This document shows positions 51,867-62,074 of a stretch of 64,000 nucleotides of DNA, piece by piece (the first letter of the stretch is position 1; every line of letters begins with the position of its first letter). The position numbers were made by a program, and so were the translations under genes. The notes beneath the pieces were generated by a model, which had not been told where the DNA came from, ran no database searches, and was given only the letters and a program-made list of their open reading frames with translations. The DNA comes from Stentor coeruleus (lineage: Eukaryota; Ciliophora; Heterotrichea; Heterotrichida; Stentoridae): the NCBI GenBank assembly GCA_001970955.1, contig MPUH01000155.1, positions 29,287-93,286 of the forward strand. Reading direction: 5' to 3'.

Positions 51867-52635
51867 TCTTAAGAAATAAATTATTCTTATAAAAAATTAT
51901 AGCATTTTATGTTTTTCTTTTAATTTACGCAAACTTGAGATTGGATTTTCATATTGTGATAGTGGAAGATGAGTAGTAAAAACTGTTTAATTGGATTTTA
52001 AAATAAGTATATTCTAGTTTATACAGAATATTTTGTTACTTATTAGAATATTTTAAACAAGGGTTATACAATTAATATTGTGGAATTAGATATATACATG
52101 CTACACTAATTTAAAGGATTTGCGATATTTTTCATATCATTCATAAAGCCTCATCTTTTGATTATTTTAATCGAAAACTCTCATAAATTTTACAAAAATC
52201 TATATACATTTAAAATCTTCCTCATTAGCTATTACTTTAATGAGCTTTCAAAATTGTATGAGCTATGAAAATATATTCAAACTAAGAAGGTCAAGCTAAA
52301 AATTATAATACATTAAGATATCAATATTTATTATTTTACTAATGAATAAATTACATAATCATCAAGCCAAGCCAACGATAATGCTTTTTAGATAAGATTT
52401 AGTTTATAAGAGAGTGTATAAAAATTACTTTTGCATAGAAATTTACCCCTTTTACTTTTATCATATAATTTAATTACTAACATATCGAAATAATTAAAAA
52501 AATTTAGGTTATACTATATATTTGCAGTCACTCTGTTGGCCATATTTCCCATCTAAAACCTTTTGTTAGTTATATTCCTCATCCATATCTAAAACAACTT
52601 TTGTTAATGATTTTTTAGCCTATAAATCTGCAACC
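51867..52635. other. Convergent intergenic region
   Basis: AT-rich. On the minus strand just beyond the stop of the secreted-protein gene a weak coding-like piece (LDGKYGQQSDCKYIV, about 52.52-52.57 kb) hints that the gene was once longer. Otherwise nothing seen. Confidence 0.4.
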
Positions 52636-53143
52636 CTAATAATAGTCGTATTCTATATCTAAAATAAGACCATCCCGAAAGGACCGCAGACAAGTCTCAA
52701 TTTTTCTGTATATAATCTCGGAATTAATTTCAATAAACTCAATTTTAAGATTAATAGTACTTTGAAAAGTCACAGTAGATGGGCTAAATGATATCTAGAT
52801 TTGATTTTACATTAGCTTGATATGCAGTTGAAATACCTTCAATATACCCTGGAGACTGAACAAGGGCTGAATAACTTATATCAAAGCTGAAGCAAATTGA
52901 CCCTGAGGCAATTCCTTTATTAGTGAAAATTGTAGGAGAAAGAGTTTGGATTGTTTTTGGAGGGGATGAATTTATGAAGATGGGGATTGAGTTAATTGGG
53001 ATTATGTCATTGTCTTCATCTTTGATAGTTACTAACAAATCAGCACATTTTTCCTGAATGGAAATTACGTCAAAGTTTGAAAACTGTAGATCTAGGTGAG
53101 ATATAAGTGCTGATGCAAGGTATACTATGGTCAAGAGCAACAT
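52636..53143 (-). CDS. Short secreted protein with a 16-nt intron, possibly truncated
   Basis: Signal peptide (MLLLTIVYLASALISHL), then a beta-rich stretch (DLLVTIKDEDNDIIPINSIP; TNKGIASGSICFSFDISYSA) like the N-terminal domains of large ciliate surface proteins. The open frame would end at 52784, but removing a 16-nt intron (52795-52810) continues it with STVTFQSTINLKIEFIEIN and YRKIETCLRSFRDGLILD to TAG 52636-52638, giving 163 aa. In related large proteins a Cys-rich ephrin-receptor-like repeat region follows such a segment; here it stops, so the gene may be a truncated remnant. Family assignment is inferential. Confidence 0.58.
52795..52810 (-). other. 16-nt spliceosomal intron (minus strand)
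   Basis: In the gene's sense: GTAAAATCAAATCTAG, phase 0. It has the same GTA start, TAG end and A six bases from the 3' end, with one extra base. Removal opens 52 more codons. Confidence 0.68.
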
Positions 53144-53859
53144 AGGATATTAATTTTTATATTTTAATAGTGATTCAGATATTAAGAGAGATGGAAATTT
53201 ATAGGGAGAAATAATGATTTTGTTTATAAGAATTATGAGGATTGTAGGTTTTTTTTAATATATCATAATAATAATTATTATTACTACAGTGAATTAAACG
53301 TTAAGTGATTTTTCACAGTTAAATTCCTTTTCATAATTATTATATAAATCGCTGATTTACTTTTGATAAAAAGTTGTTATTTGATAGAAAACTGTTTTTG
53401 ATCTTTTAATACCTTTATTATTTTTTTGCATAGTTATAAAATACATAGAAAATTTGTATTTCCTTAAGATTAATCTATTCATATTTGTTTTTTTGGTATG
53501 AAAAATATATATTAATTATATTCATATATATATTATTTTTTCAAGATAATTAGATTTAAAATAAACTATATTTTATATTAAATATCTCTAAACCAAATGG
53601 CTTTAGACCATTTTCTAAACATATTTTTTGGAGACTTTAAATTAACCTTTCGCTATTTCTCTCTCCTTAGAAAGATTATAAATTTAATTTTGGTTTATAT
53701 TAAAGTGAATATTTTTATATCTACTCAAGCTAATAATTATACTTAATGGGCTTATTATAAATTTCTATATAAAAGAAATAATCTAATATTTTAGTTTATA
53801 TTGAAAAATATAAAAGCATATTTCTAATTTATTAATCCTAATCTTATTAAAACCTAATT
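53144..53859. other. Tandem minus-strand spacer
   Basis: Very AT-rich with long A/T runs and TATATA stretches near 53.5 kb. No gene seen. Confidence 0.5.
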
Positions 53860-56800
53860 CTATGATATTTGAATTTTCAATAAAGAACTTCTTGCATACC
53901 CCAACAAGTTTTTAATCTTTACTACATGTTCCTGATTGCACTCTGAGTTTCTTATTATAATTTCACAGTGTCCTAAAGCTATAATAATTCTTGTCATACT
54001 TTCAACAAAATTCTTATCAACAATTCCTATATTATCTGATAAATTTATACTATTCAAAATTGGCATAATCTTTCTCTCACATATTTCACGAAGGACTATC
54101 AAATCTGCTGGATTCAGTCTGCATCTATTAATTTCTAATTCTACTTTGTCTCTAATATTTTTTATATTCCAAACATAATTATTAACTTTCAATTTGTAAA
54201 GACTTGTGTTTTCATCTTGTAATACTGATATAAGATTTTTTATAGGAATATTAAAACTTTCATAATTTTCTGATAATGATATACCTATGCACTCAAGACT
54301 TGTAAACTTTTCAAGATTATCGATAAGAATATTTAGCAATTCCGGGGTATAGGCAATATAAATTTTTAATTTTTTTAAACTAGAGCAAGTTATAGCTTTG
54401 ATTAGGTATAGAAATGATTCATTCCTACAATCTTTGGTCATGTAATCAATATTTTTTAAAGTTAATTTTTCAAGCTTTGAAGATTTTATTTTTTCAGATA
54501 AGTCTTCTAGGCATGTTTGCTTTATGTTGCTATTAAAAAGTTTTAGGTAAGTTAAGTTTTTTGCTGAAAAAAAGACAGTAAAATTATCATCTCCATTCAT
54601 TGAGTCTGTAAATTTTATGGTATGTAAGTATTCAAGTTTCTGCAAATTTCTTTCAATAAGTGCTAATTTCGTAAAAGAATTCATGTATATTGACAAGTTT
54701 AGTTCTTCTAAAGAGAAAAAGTTTTCAAGCAAGTTTAATTTATAAACATCAGAAAAATTGTTAGCATACTCCATGTTTAAATATAATTTTTTTACCGTTT
54801 TTGCATTATCGATTTTGATTAGTATTTCTGCTATTTTATAAGCAATTAATGGTTTGCATTTTTTAATGAAATCAATAATAAAAACTCCCATCAGCTTATA
54901 AAAGCAATAATTATAAATCACTTTTGAACTTCCACAAATAAAAGGATAACCTCTTATATACCATTCTTTTACAATCGCACTAGTTTTTTCGAAATCTGAC
55001 AAATTAGATTTCAAATCAATAAAGTTAATAGTTTTTAATATTTCACTATTTTCATAAGCATTCGATAATATTTCACTGTATTTCAGAAAATATTTAAAAG
55101 GAATTATTAAAAATACATTGAATTCTTCAAGTTTTCGATTGTTTAAAAGTATGTTATTAATTTTTGACAAAAAAAACTCAGCCATATCATCAGCCATTAT
55201 GCTTTTTTCTTTTACTTTATTTTTAAAAAACATTGAAATTCTTTCATAATATTTTTTTGACTCAAGAATCTCTAATATCTCTAAAAATCCTGTAATTAGC
55301 TCAATTGGATCTTCTATTTTATTATTCTGCAATTTTTCTAATCTTAAACGAGTAATTGTATTATTTCTTTTAAGTCCATTTGCAAGCTGAGATATACTAT
55401 CATAAGTAAAATTTATTTCATACAGGTTCAAAGATATAAGTCTTGATTGAGCTACAAAGTTTTCAAGTGTATTGTAATTTTCTATTTTAAACCCAGAATT
55501 TTCTAGTTTGAATTTTCTAAGTGATTGATGCTTAGCTAAGCCATTAAAAATTTCAGTAAAATCTAAATTGTTTTTTGATATTAAATCCCAATTTATTAGT
55601 GAGATATTTTTAAGAGAGAAGATGGCTTTGAAAATTTTGATTAAGTTATTTTTCTCACAATCTACAGTCAGAAATTTTAGTTTTTCCAAAGACTTTAAAT
55701 TTTTTAAAAGCTTTGGTAATATGATTTGATAGCAATTTAATTTATAGTTTCTAATATCTAGTTCTTTTAAATTGATAATTCTTTTAGATATAACCAGCAT
55801 TGAGAAATAATGTAATGGCGAATAGCTTCCAGCAATAACATTTGTTTTCTCAGAGTTTATTATTAATCTCTCATTTCTACTTATGCTTTCCATAAATTTA
55901 TCAACATAAATCTCACTTTTACATTGACTTTGAGAAATAATTCTGAAAATCTTATCAGCTTTACCTAGGAATTTCCTAATAATCTCAACAAGAATACAAG
56001 AATTATTAGAAAGCTTATTACCTTTTTTCCTAATAGTCATGATATCGATTTTATTTTCCATAAGCATTTTCAAATCATAACCAGCAAAGCATTCAATATT
56101 TCCTATTTTCACATGTTTGATTATTAATTCAGCAAATTTTTTAACATATTTATAAGGGATATCAGGTATACGTATATCAATTTTTCTCAATTTATTTGAT
56201 TTTGATAATAAGTAGTTTAAGGACTTATGCAACTTTTTTATTTGATTTCTAAACTCTATTGGACTTAAAGAATTCATCATCTTTTTGAAATAAATTTTAG
56301 CTTTATTATAAATAATAGTTGTTAACGACAAATCTTCAATTGAAGTATTAGCAATAGCATAAAAAAAATCACATACAATATTTGAACTAGTTGCTAATGT
56401 ATAACCTTCTTGGTTAAAATGATTTAAAGCTAAAATTTTTAAACTCTTATTGCATTTAATAACAGAAATAAACAATTCTGGAGCTGAGAGAACTGATTGA
56501 TTAACATGCAACTCTTCTAATGTTTTACTTCTTTGTATAAAATGCAGGAAGTCTAATAATGAAGATTCATCGAAACAAAAATGATCAGGAAGTTTGATAC
56601 ATTTTAAATTGTAGTTATATTTCAAAAAATTTGGCATAGTGAAGATATTAGGATTTTTAAATGGTTTTAGAGAGAATTTTTCAAGGCCAATATTGCAATC
56701 TAAATCATTAAATATCTCATCATAGTATGCATTTAGAGATAGTTTTTTCAAAAGCGTTTTTTGTTTTAAAATTTCTGTATTATTCCTTATGTATCTTCTT

Positions 56801-57509
56801 AAAAATGTTTCAAGGGATATACTATCAGATTTTATCTTAAGTTCTTCTAGATTTTCTAAAAGCATTATAAATTGTAAAGCTTCTTCTCTAAAATTACTAA
56901 AACCCTTTATTTTTAGTATTTTTAAAGTTTTTAAAGTTTGTATTGGTGAAAGAATTTGATTGAAATTCAAATTTGACCTAAGATCACCATCAAAATCCAT
57001 TTTTGCTCTTTTAAAGTTGAGATCTAATTTTTTAAGTACCTTGGTTTTTAATATATAATCAACACATTTGCTGTTAACTATCCTGTAATAAATTATATAG
57101 AGATAGATTAGAAAAAATGCTAAGGGCTTAAACTCATTGCTATTTGTATTATCCTGCAATAAATTCTAGACTCTGAATGTTCTACTAGTATTTTGAAACT
57201 TAAAAGTGATTTATAATTTGCATAATCCTTGACTAAGGTGTTAAAGAATTTATTAATATTTGGGATAACTAATAAATAAGTCTTTGTGTCTAGGAATTCA
57301 AAAATTTCTATCCAAATGTTTTTTGTCAAAAGAGCCGGCTTGAAAAATAATTTAGAAGAATTTTCATGTTGCGGGGTTTTGATTTTTTTCTCAGGGCATT
57401 GAATAAACTGATTTTCGAGATATGATCTCTTAGAAGGAAGCTCCATTTTAGTATTTATAGACATTTTATCTAATAGAAATAAAGTTTGATTGTATATCTT
57501 TAAATTCAT
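53860..57509 (-). pseudogene. F-box/LRR protein interrupted by a 71-bp insertion
   Basis: The N-terminal part (from ATG 57509) has an F-box-like segment (NIWIEIFEFLDTKTYLLVIP). The long second part (1,099 codons) is built of leucine-rich repeats (LKTLKILKIKGFSNF; LENLEELKIKSDSISLETF; LEELNLSIYMNSF). F-box/LRR proteins pick substrates for SCF ubiquitin ligases. The two parts are in different frames. Sense-strand AATTTATTGCAGGATA near 57.15-57.165 kb recurs as AATTTATTACAGGATA 71 bases later; removing 71 bases joins SRIYCRI to VNSKCVDYIL in frame. In this assembly the gene is therefore broken. It could be functional if the 71 bp are absent from other genome copies. About 1,190 aa when read without the insert. 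Confidence 0.78.
57079..57165. mobile_element. 71-bp insertion between 16-bp direct repeats (IES-like)
   Basis: Near-identical 16-base repeats (one mismatch) at 57150-57165 and 57079-57094 bound a 71-bp unit that shifts the F-box/LRR frame. Each repeat contains TA dinucleotides at matching places, so a TA-to-TA excision is possible. No GT-AG boundaries fit a 71-nt intron. There is no N, so it is not one of the marked contig overlaps. Candidate retained internal eliminated sequence; a partial duplication is the alternative. Confidence 0.45.
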
Positions 57510-58213
57510 TTAAATGTATTTATTTTTAAGGTCTGTTGATTTTGTTTTTCAGTTTTTTACTATTATCCTAATATAATTAGTTATCTTATATTTTATAAAT
57601 ATCTCGAACTACTTATAATTTTATAATAAATAATTAAGGTATTATAGTCTATTAGCTAAATCTTAAGTGCTAATATTTGTGATAAATTTTGATGTGTGAC
57701 AAAATTCTAAAACTAAATCTTTCATTTAGAATATATAAATTCTCATCCTCTTTCTTATATAAATTAGTAATCTTCTCAAATAGAAACCTTATAAAGCTGA
57801 TGTGTAGTCGTCAAAGGCTTTTTTCATCAAATTGTATACATCTTATTACAAATATTTGACACAGAATTTGATAAAGGAATTCAATTTAAAAATTTGTTGC
57901 AGTGCAACTTTTAAAGTAATACTACAATTTTTTATATATATATATAGGATTAAGCAATTTACCCTTGTTATTTAAGATACTTTCATCCTTTTAATAATAA
58001 ACAATATGTTTTTATATAAATTTGCTTGCTATACAAATAAAATTATTTATCAAATAAAATTTTATTCACTCCATAGATTTATGAAGAATCTGTTGCCACT
58101 ACATAATTTGTTTAAAAAATAACTGATAATTGTAATCAAGTTAAACTAAATCACATCTCAAATTTTCTTATTTCCCCTAATATATATTCAATAATTACTT
58201 AAATAATCTAATA
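57510..58213. promoter_or_regulatory. Divergent intergenic region
   Basis: 704 bp, very AT-rich, with a short TA repeat (TATATATATATA) near 57.94 kb. No gene seen. Confidence 0.45.
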
Positions 58214-58480
58214 ATGTCAGGCTATTACCCTAAGAACTACAACAGGTATTCTCAAAAGACTAGATACAGACCAAGATACTACCAGAAACCCAACTACAAA
58301 GAGCCTGAAAAAAACCCTGAAGTAATTTCAGAGGCTGTCCAAGCAGAGATTCCAAAAACTCAAGATAAAGGTATCCAGATAACAATGGGTGAAGGAATCC
58401 CTTGTAGACTAATACCTTTGAACCCTGATGACTATCCAAGATTATTAGCATTACTTAATATGCATCAAAATCCTTCATAA
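58214..58480 (+). CDS. Small hypothetical Tyr/Pro-rich protein, 88 aa
   Basis: Not recognised. The first 30 residues are rich in Tyr, Lys, Arg and Asn (YYPKNYNRYSQKTRYRPRYY), which suggests RNA or partner binding. Then comes an acidic segment, and a short ordered C-terminus (IPCRLIPLNPDDYPRLLALL) that may be an amphipathic helix. Clean ATG and TAA, C-containing codons like its neighbours. Confidence 0.62.
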   Translation: MSGYYPKNYNRYSQKTRYRPRYYQKPNYKEPEKNPEVISEAVQAEIPKTQDKGIQITMGEGIPCRLIPLNPDDYPRLLALLNMHQNPS

Positions 58481-59588
58481 TATTAGTTTTTTAACCATAA
58501 ACCTCTTATATTATCAAAAATACAAACAAAATACATAAACTTGCCATGATCAAAACGAAAATCTCTTAGTTTGGATTTTTAAATCTAATTTCAAAATAAA
58601 ATTCTCATAATCATCAAAAGCTAATTTAAAGTACTCAAATACTTTTGGAAAACATGCTACACGTTTGAATCAGACAGATTTTGCAGTTGTGGAATTTAAA
58701 AGCTTTTCATCTAGTTCAGGTAGGAAATTTATGGAATTTTGTTGATTTATCTATGTTGATGATAATTAGAAATTGTATAGATTTTCAATGTGTATTATTG
58801 AGGAGAATAATAAGAAAGAATTTGAAATACTAAGTATTTTGTATGAGAAAATGAATTTTTGATTTAGATATGAGATTTTTTTTTTAAAATAAGATGATAT
58901 TAGTGAAGAAGCTTATTGATAGAGTGATTTAAAAAGGTTTAGTAATAAAAAATGGGTATGTATGGATTGTTTTGGAGGATTAAGATTTTCTAGGATGATA
59001 TATGGTATTGATAGTTTTTTAATACAATTTTTTATGTTTAGTTTTTGGTTAAGAGGTAAATTGATTTTCATCAATATTTTATAATATAAATATAGGGAAA
59101 TTATTAATTTGCATTCTAATACGATTAATAACTTAAAAATAGTTTTGGTTAATATATATTTAAATGACCGTGCTTCATAATTTACAATTAATAAAAAGTT
59201 TTGATTTTGTAAATTATTTTATGATAAATTCTATCAACAAATTCTTTTCTAAATTAAATTATTCATTACAAAAATCCGCATATATTTTAATTAAAAAAAC
59301 TTTCATATCCTAATTCCCAATTATCCTCCTATCATCTAAAACTTTGTTTTTTAATCCAATCACACATCAAATTCTATCCAATTTACACTTTAAAAAAAAA
59401 ATCTACTAAACTACCAAATCATTTAAAACCTATCAAATCTAATCCTTAAGCCTTCACAATTTAAGCACAATTTCTAACCCTTACCCAAAAATCCTATCTA
59501 AACCCCAATCCTTTTCCCAAACACAACCAATCCAATCTTCCAAAAATCTTATCCAAAACCAAAAATTTCCCACATCATTCTAAATCTC
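58481..59588. other. Long convergent intergenic region
   Basis: 1.1 kb. The left part (58.7-59.05 kb) is G-rich and C-poor (downstream of a plus gene); the right part (59.28-59.588 kb) is C-rich and almost without G (downstream of a minus gene). No gene seen. Confidence 0.5.
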
Positions 59589-60281
59589 CTAAATTTCAAA
59601 ATTATTAATATAAACCGGCGAATAATTATTCGGTGAGACACTCTCACATTCATTAACTCTATTTTGCTCAGGAGCCTTCCTCGGTGATAAATTAGATTCC
59701 CTACTTGTCCCATTTCTAATCAAAACATGTGAAAAATGTTCTGATTTGCTCATCAAAAACCTATCACTTTTTCTAATACCTACCAATCTTGGCCTTGCAC
59801 TACTAACCCTAGATGAGTATCCAGTAGCAATAATCTCAGCAGGAACATTTCCTAAAGAACGTGTATAATATTTGTTTTCTAATAACCTTTTCTTGTTGTT
59901 TGATGTTAAGATTTTCCTTGGCTTCACTTTTGGACTGCCTAGGTCTGAATATTCAGGTAAGCAAATCTCAACATTTGTTAATCTTATCGGAGTCATTATC
60001 AATGCATTCATTTCACAGAAATTGTTTTGGTTACGATAACTAATGATACCTGAATTAGAGACTTGATGGTTTTTTAGAATACAGAGGTCTCTACATATTT
60101 TTTCAGGTATTTTAAGCATGTTTAAGCTTTCTTGGAAATTTGAGTGTTTCGTTGTTAGGTTTGAATATTTTGTTATGTCTTTGGCTTTGGATTGGTTGTC
60201 GGAGTTTTTTCGAGAGTGAGATTTGAATCTATGGCTTGCTTTTATTGGAAAAGCTGGGAGAAAAATATGCTGATTTTCCAT
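59589..60281 (-). CDS. Hypothetical Ser-rich protein, 230 aa
   Basis: Not recognised. Basic and Ser/Asn/Arg-rich, mostly disordered in appearance. Possible short motifs include SHRFKSHSRKNSDNQSKAKD near the start and NLSPRKAPEQNRVNECE near the end, both candidate kinase sites. The middle is slightly more ordered (EMNALIMTPIRLTNVEICLP). No membrane helix or domain. It has the G-rich (plus strand) upstream flank typical of minus genes here. Confidence 0.68.
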   Translation of the reverse strand: MENQHIFLPAFPIKASHRFKSHSRKNSDNQSKAKDITKYSNLTTKHSNFQESLNMLKIPEKICRDLCILKNHQVSNSGIISYRNQNNFCEMNALIMTPIRLTNVEICLPEYSDLGSPKVKPRKILTSNNKKRLLENKYYTRSLGNVPAEIIATGYSSRVSSARPRLVGIRKSDRFLMSKSEHFSHVLIRNGTSRESNLSPRKAPEQNRVNECESVSPNNYSPVYINNFEI

Positions 60282-60791
60282 AGTTTTAAGTTTATTAAGG
60301 GGTGATGTTTGGGTTTATAAAAGGGAAGTGTAGGATTAGGGTTTAAGAAAGATTTTTGGAGAATTATGCCTTATGTATGGGAAATAAGGGAAAATAGTTT
60401 AGGATTTTTGTATGGTTTTTAAGGGCAAATTGATGTAATATGTAAAGGAGAATATAATTATTTGAATTTTGGTAAAATGCAGTTTAAGAACTTTGACTGT
60501 TAGCTTAGAGAAAAAAATATATTTATAGATTTTATTAGACTTAATATTATATGATTACAGTATAAATCGTATGAGATAAAATGAAATCATAATCAAAATT
60601 TTGGTTAATCTTTCATATCGAAGAAGCCGGCATTTATATTTACACATAAATTTGCAAAGCATTCGAAAATAAAAAATTCTACACTTCTCAGTTACTATTC
60701 ATTCCATACAATATTTCCAAGACTCTTAACAAATATAAAATATAAATACATAAAATCGATAATATTTAAAATAATAATAACGTAAAATTCA
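60282..60791. promoter_or_regulatory. Divergent intergenic region
   Basis: 510 bp between outward-facing starts: G-rich on the left (60.30-60.47 kb), AT-rich and slightly C-biased on the right. No gene seen. Confidence 0.45.
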
Positions 60792-62072
60792 ATGTCGAAA
60801 ATCTCACTTAATAGTATTCCACACAGATACACCCCTTCTCCAAGCAGACTAAGCTACCTTGCAACTAGTAGAATTCAAAGCGTTAAAAGCCCTGAGTATC
60901 CTCCAATATACCCTTCATGGCTTGTACAAAGAAACGACTTCCAAGAAATATTCAAAGAATACGATTCACTCGAAAAAATAGACCTTGTCCCGATTTTCCA
61001 AAAAGAGTCCTCTCAACGTAAAGACTCTGAAGTTGACGCTATAGATTTATTCATCCAGTCATCTTTTTTTTTCGGTAATGTCTTCAATGCCCGAAGCCTT
61101 TTACGTAAATTTTTCTGTGAAAGCTATAATGATGGTGCTTCACTATTCAACCCTGAAGCTAAGACTGTAAATATTATATTAAAAGGAACAGTTTTATTAG
61201 ACAATCAACTTTATATCACAAAATACAATGCGGTTGGTGAGTTTCAAATAATAGAAAATCGAAATATTCCTGCTGTTGCCCATGGTACGGTAAATGCAAT
61301 TTTGATTACTGAAGATTTATATAGGACTTTATTTATGCATAATAGAATTAAACAACTTAAACAAGCGACAACAGTATTGAAATCATTACCGATATTTGAA
61401 GAAGTTAGGATGTTACGTTTAGAAAAAATTGCTATGAGTGCGATATCTTTGCAATATGAAAAAGATGAAATTGTTTATAGTATTGGAAGTGAGGCGGATT
61501 ATTTTTTTATTGTACTTTCTGGGAAAGTCGAATTAAGCTCACAAATAAAACTTAGGTCGGTAAATGATTTGCCGATTGGGTTTAAAAAAAGGGAAAAACT
61601 TATTGTTGAGCAGAACTTTTATACGCCGATTATAAGTGTTTCAGCTAATGAGTATTTTGGTTTAAGTGATGCTGTTGACCAAACAAAAAGGAAAACAATA
61701 GCAAAAACCTCCCAATCAAGTTTTATCTTCGCTTTTAAATGGTCAGAAGTTCTCGATATCCTCACTGAACAAGAACGCGATCTGGTCAAAGAAAAAATTG
61801 GAGAAAAGTTCAATAATAAAAGCCTTAGTAATATGCTAAGATCCAAACTTACTAGCCATAGACGACATATAACAGCTTTAATGGAAGCTAGTGAAGTCAA
61901 AAAGCTCCCAAGTGGTAGAGAAACTTTTGAAGAATTCTCTAAACGTAAACGCGCATATGCAAAAAATTTAACAAATAAAGAAGATCAGCTTCTAAAAGAA
62001 AATCTTGTAAGCAAATCATATACTTTCAGAGATATTATACTACCGAAAATCAAATGCATTTATAATAATTAG
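60792..62072 (+). CDS. Cyclic-nucleotide-binding-domain protein, 426 aa
   Basis: Residues 190-330 form a cNMP-binding domain: LKSLPIFEEVRMLRLEKIAM for the entry helices and KDEIVYSIGSEADYFFIVLS plus GKVEL for the first beta strands. In PKA-R type domains the phosphate-binding cassette is FGE..L...R.A; here the equivalent YFGLSDAVDQTKRKT keeps FG and a basic residue but lacks the Glu, so ligand affinity is doubtful. A degenerate upstream copy (ARSLLRKFFCESYNDGASLF) may be a second domain. C-terminal helices are basic. No channel, kinase or GEF domain, so it may be a regulatory or axonemal protein. Its stop is two bases from the stop of the transporter gene. Confidence 0.8.
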   Translation: MSKISLNSIPHRYTPSPSRLSYLATSRIQSVKSPEYPPIYPSWLVQRNDFQEIFKEYDSLEKIDLVPIFQKESSQRKDSEVDAIDLFIQSSFFFGNVFNARSLLRKFFCESYNDGASLFNPEAKTVNIILKGTVLLDNQLYITKYNAVGEFQIIENRNIPAVAHGTVNAILITEDLYRTLFMHNRIKQLKQATTVLKSLPIFEEVRMLRLEKIAMSAISLQYEKDEIVYSIGSEADYFFIVLSGKVELSSQIKLRSVNDLPIGFKKREKLIVEQNFYTPIISVSANEYFGLSDAVDQTKRKTIAKTSQSSFIFAFKWSEVLDILTEQERDLVKEKIGEKFNNKSLSNMLRSKLTSHRRHITALMEASEVKKLPSGRETFEEFSKRKRAYAKNLTNKEDQLLKENLVSKSYTFRDIILPKIKCIYNN

Positions 62073-62074
62073 AT

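Noticed and set aside
57079-57165. A conventional intron as explanation of the F-box/LRR frame break
   Set aside because: The 71-bp unit cannot be given GT-AG ends in any register within the repeats, and it is far longer than other introns here.
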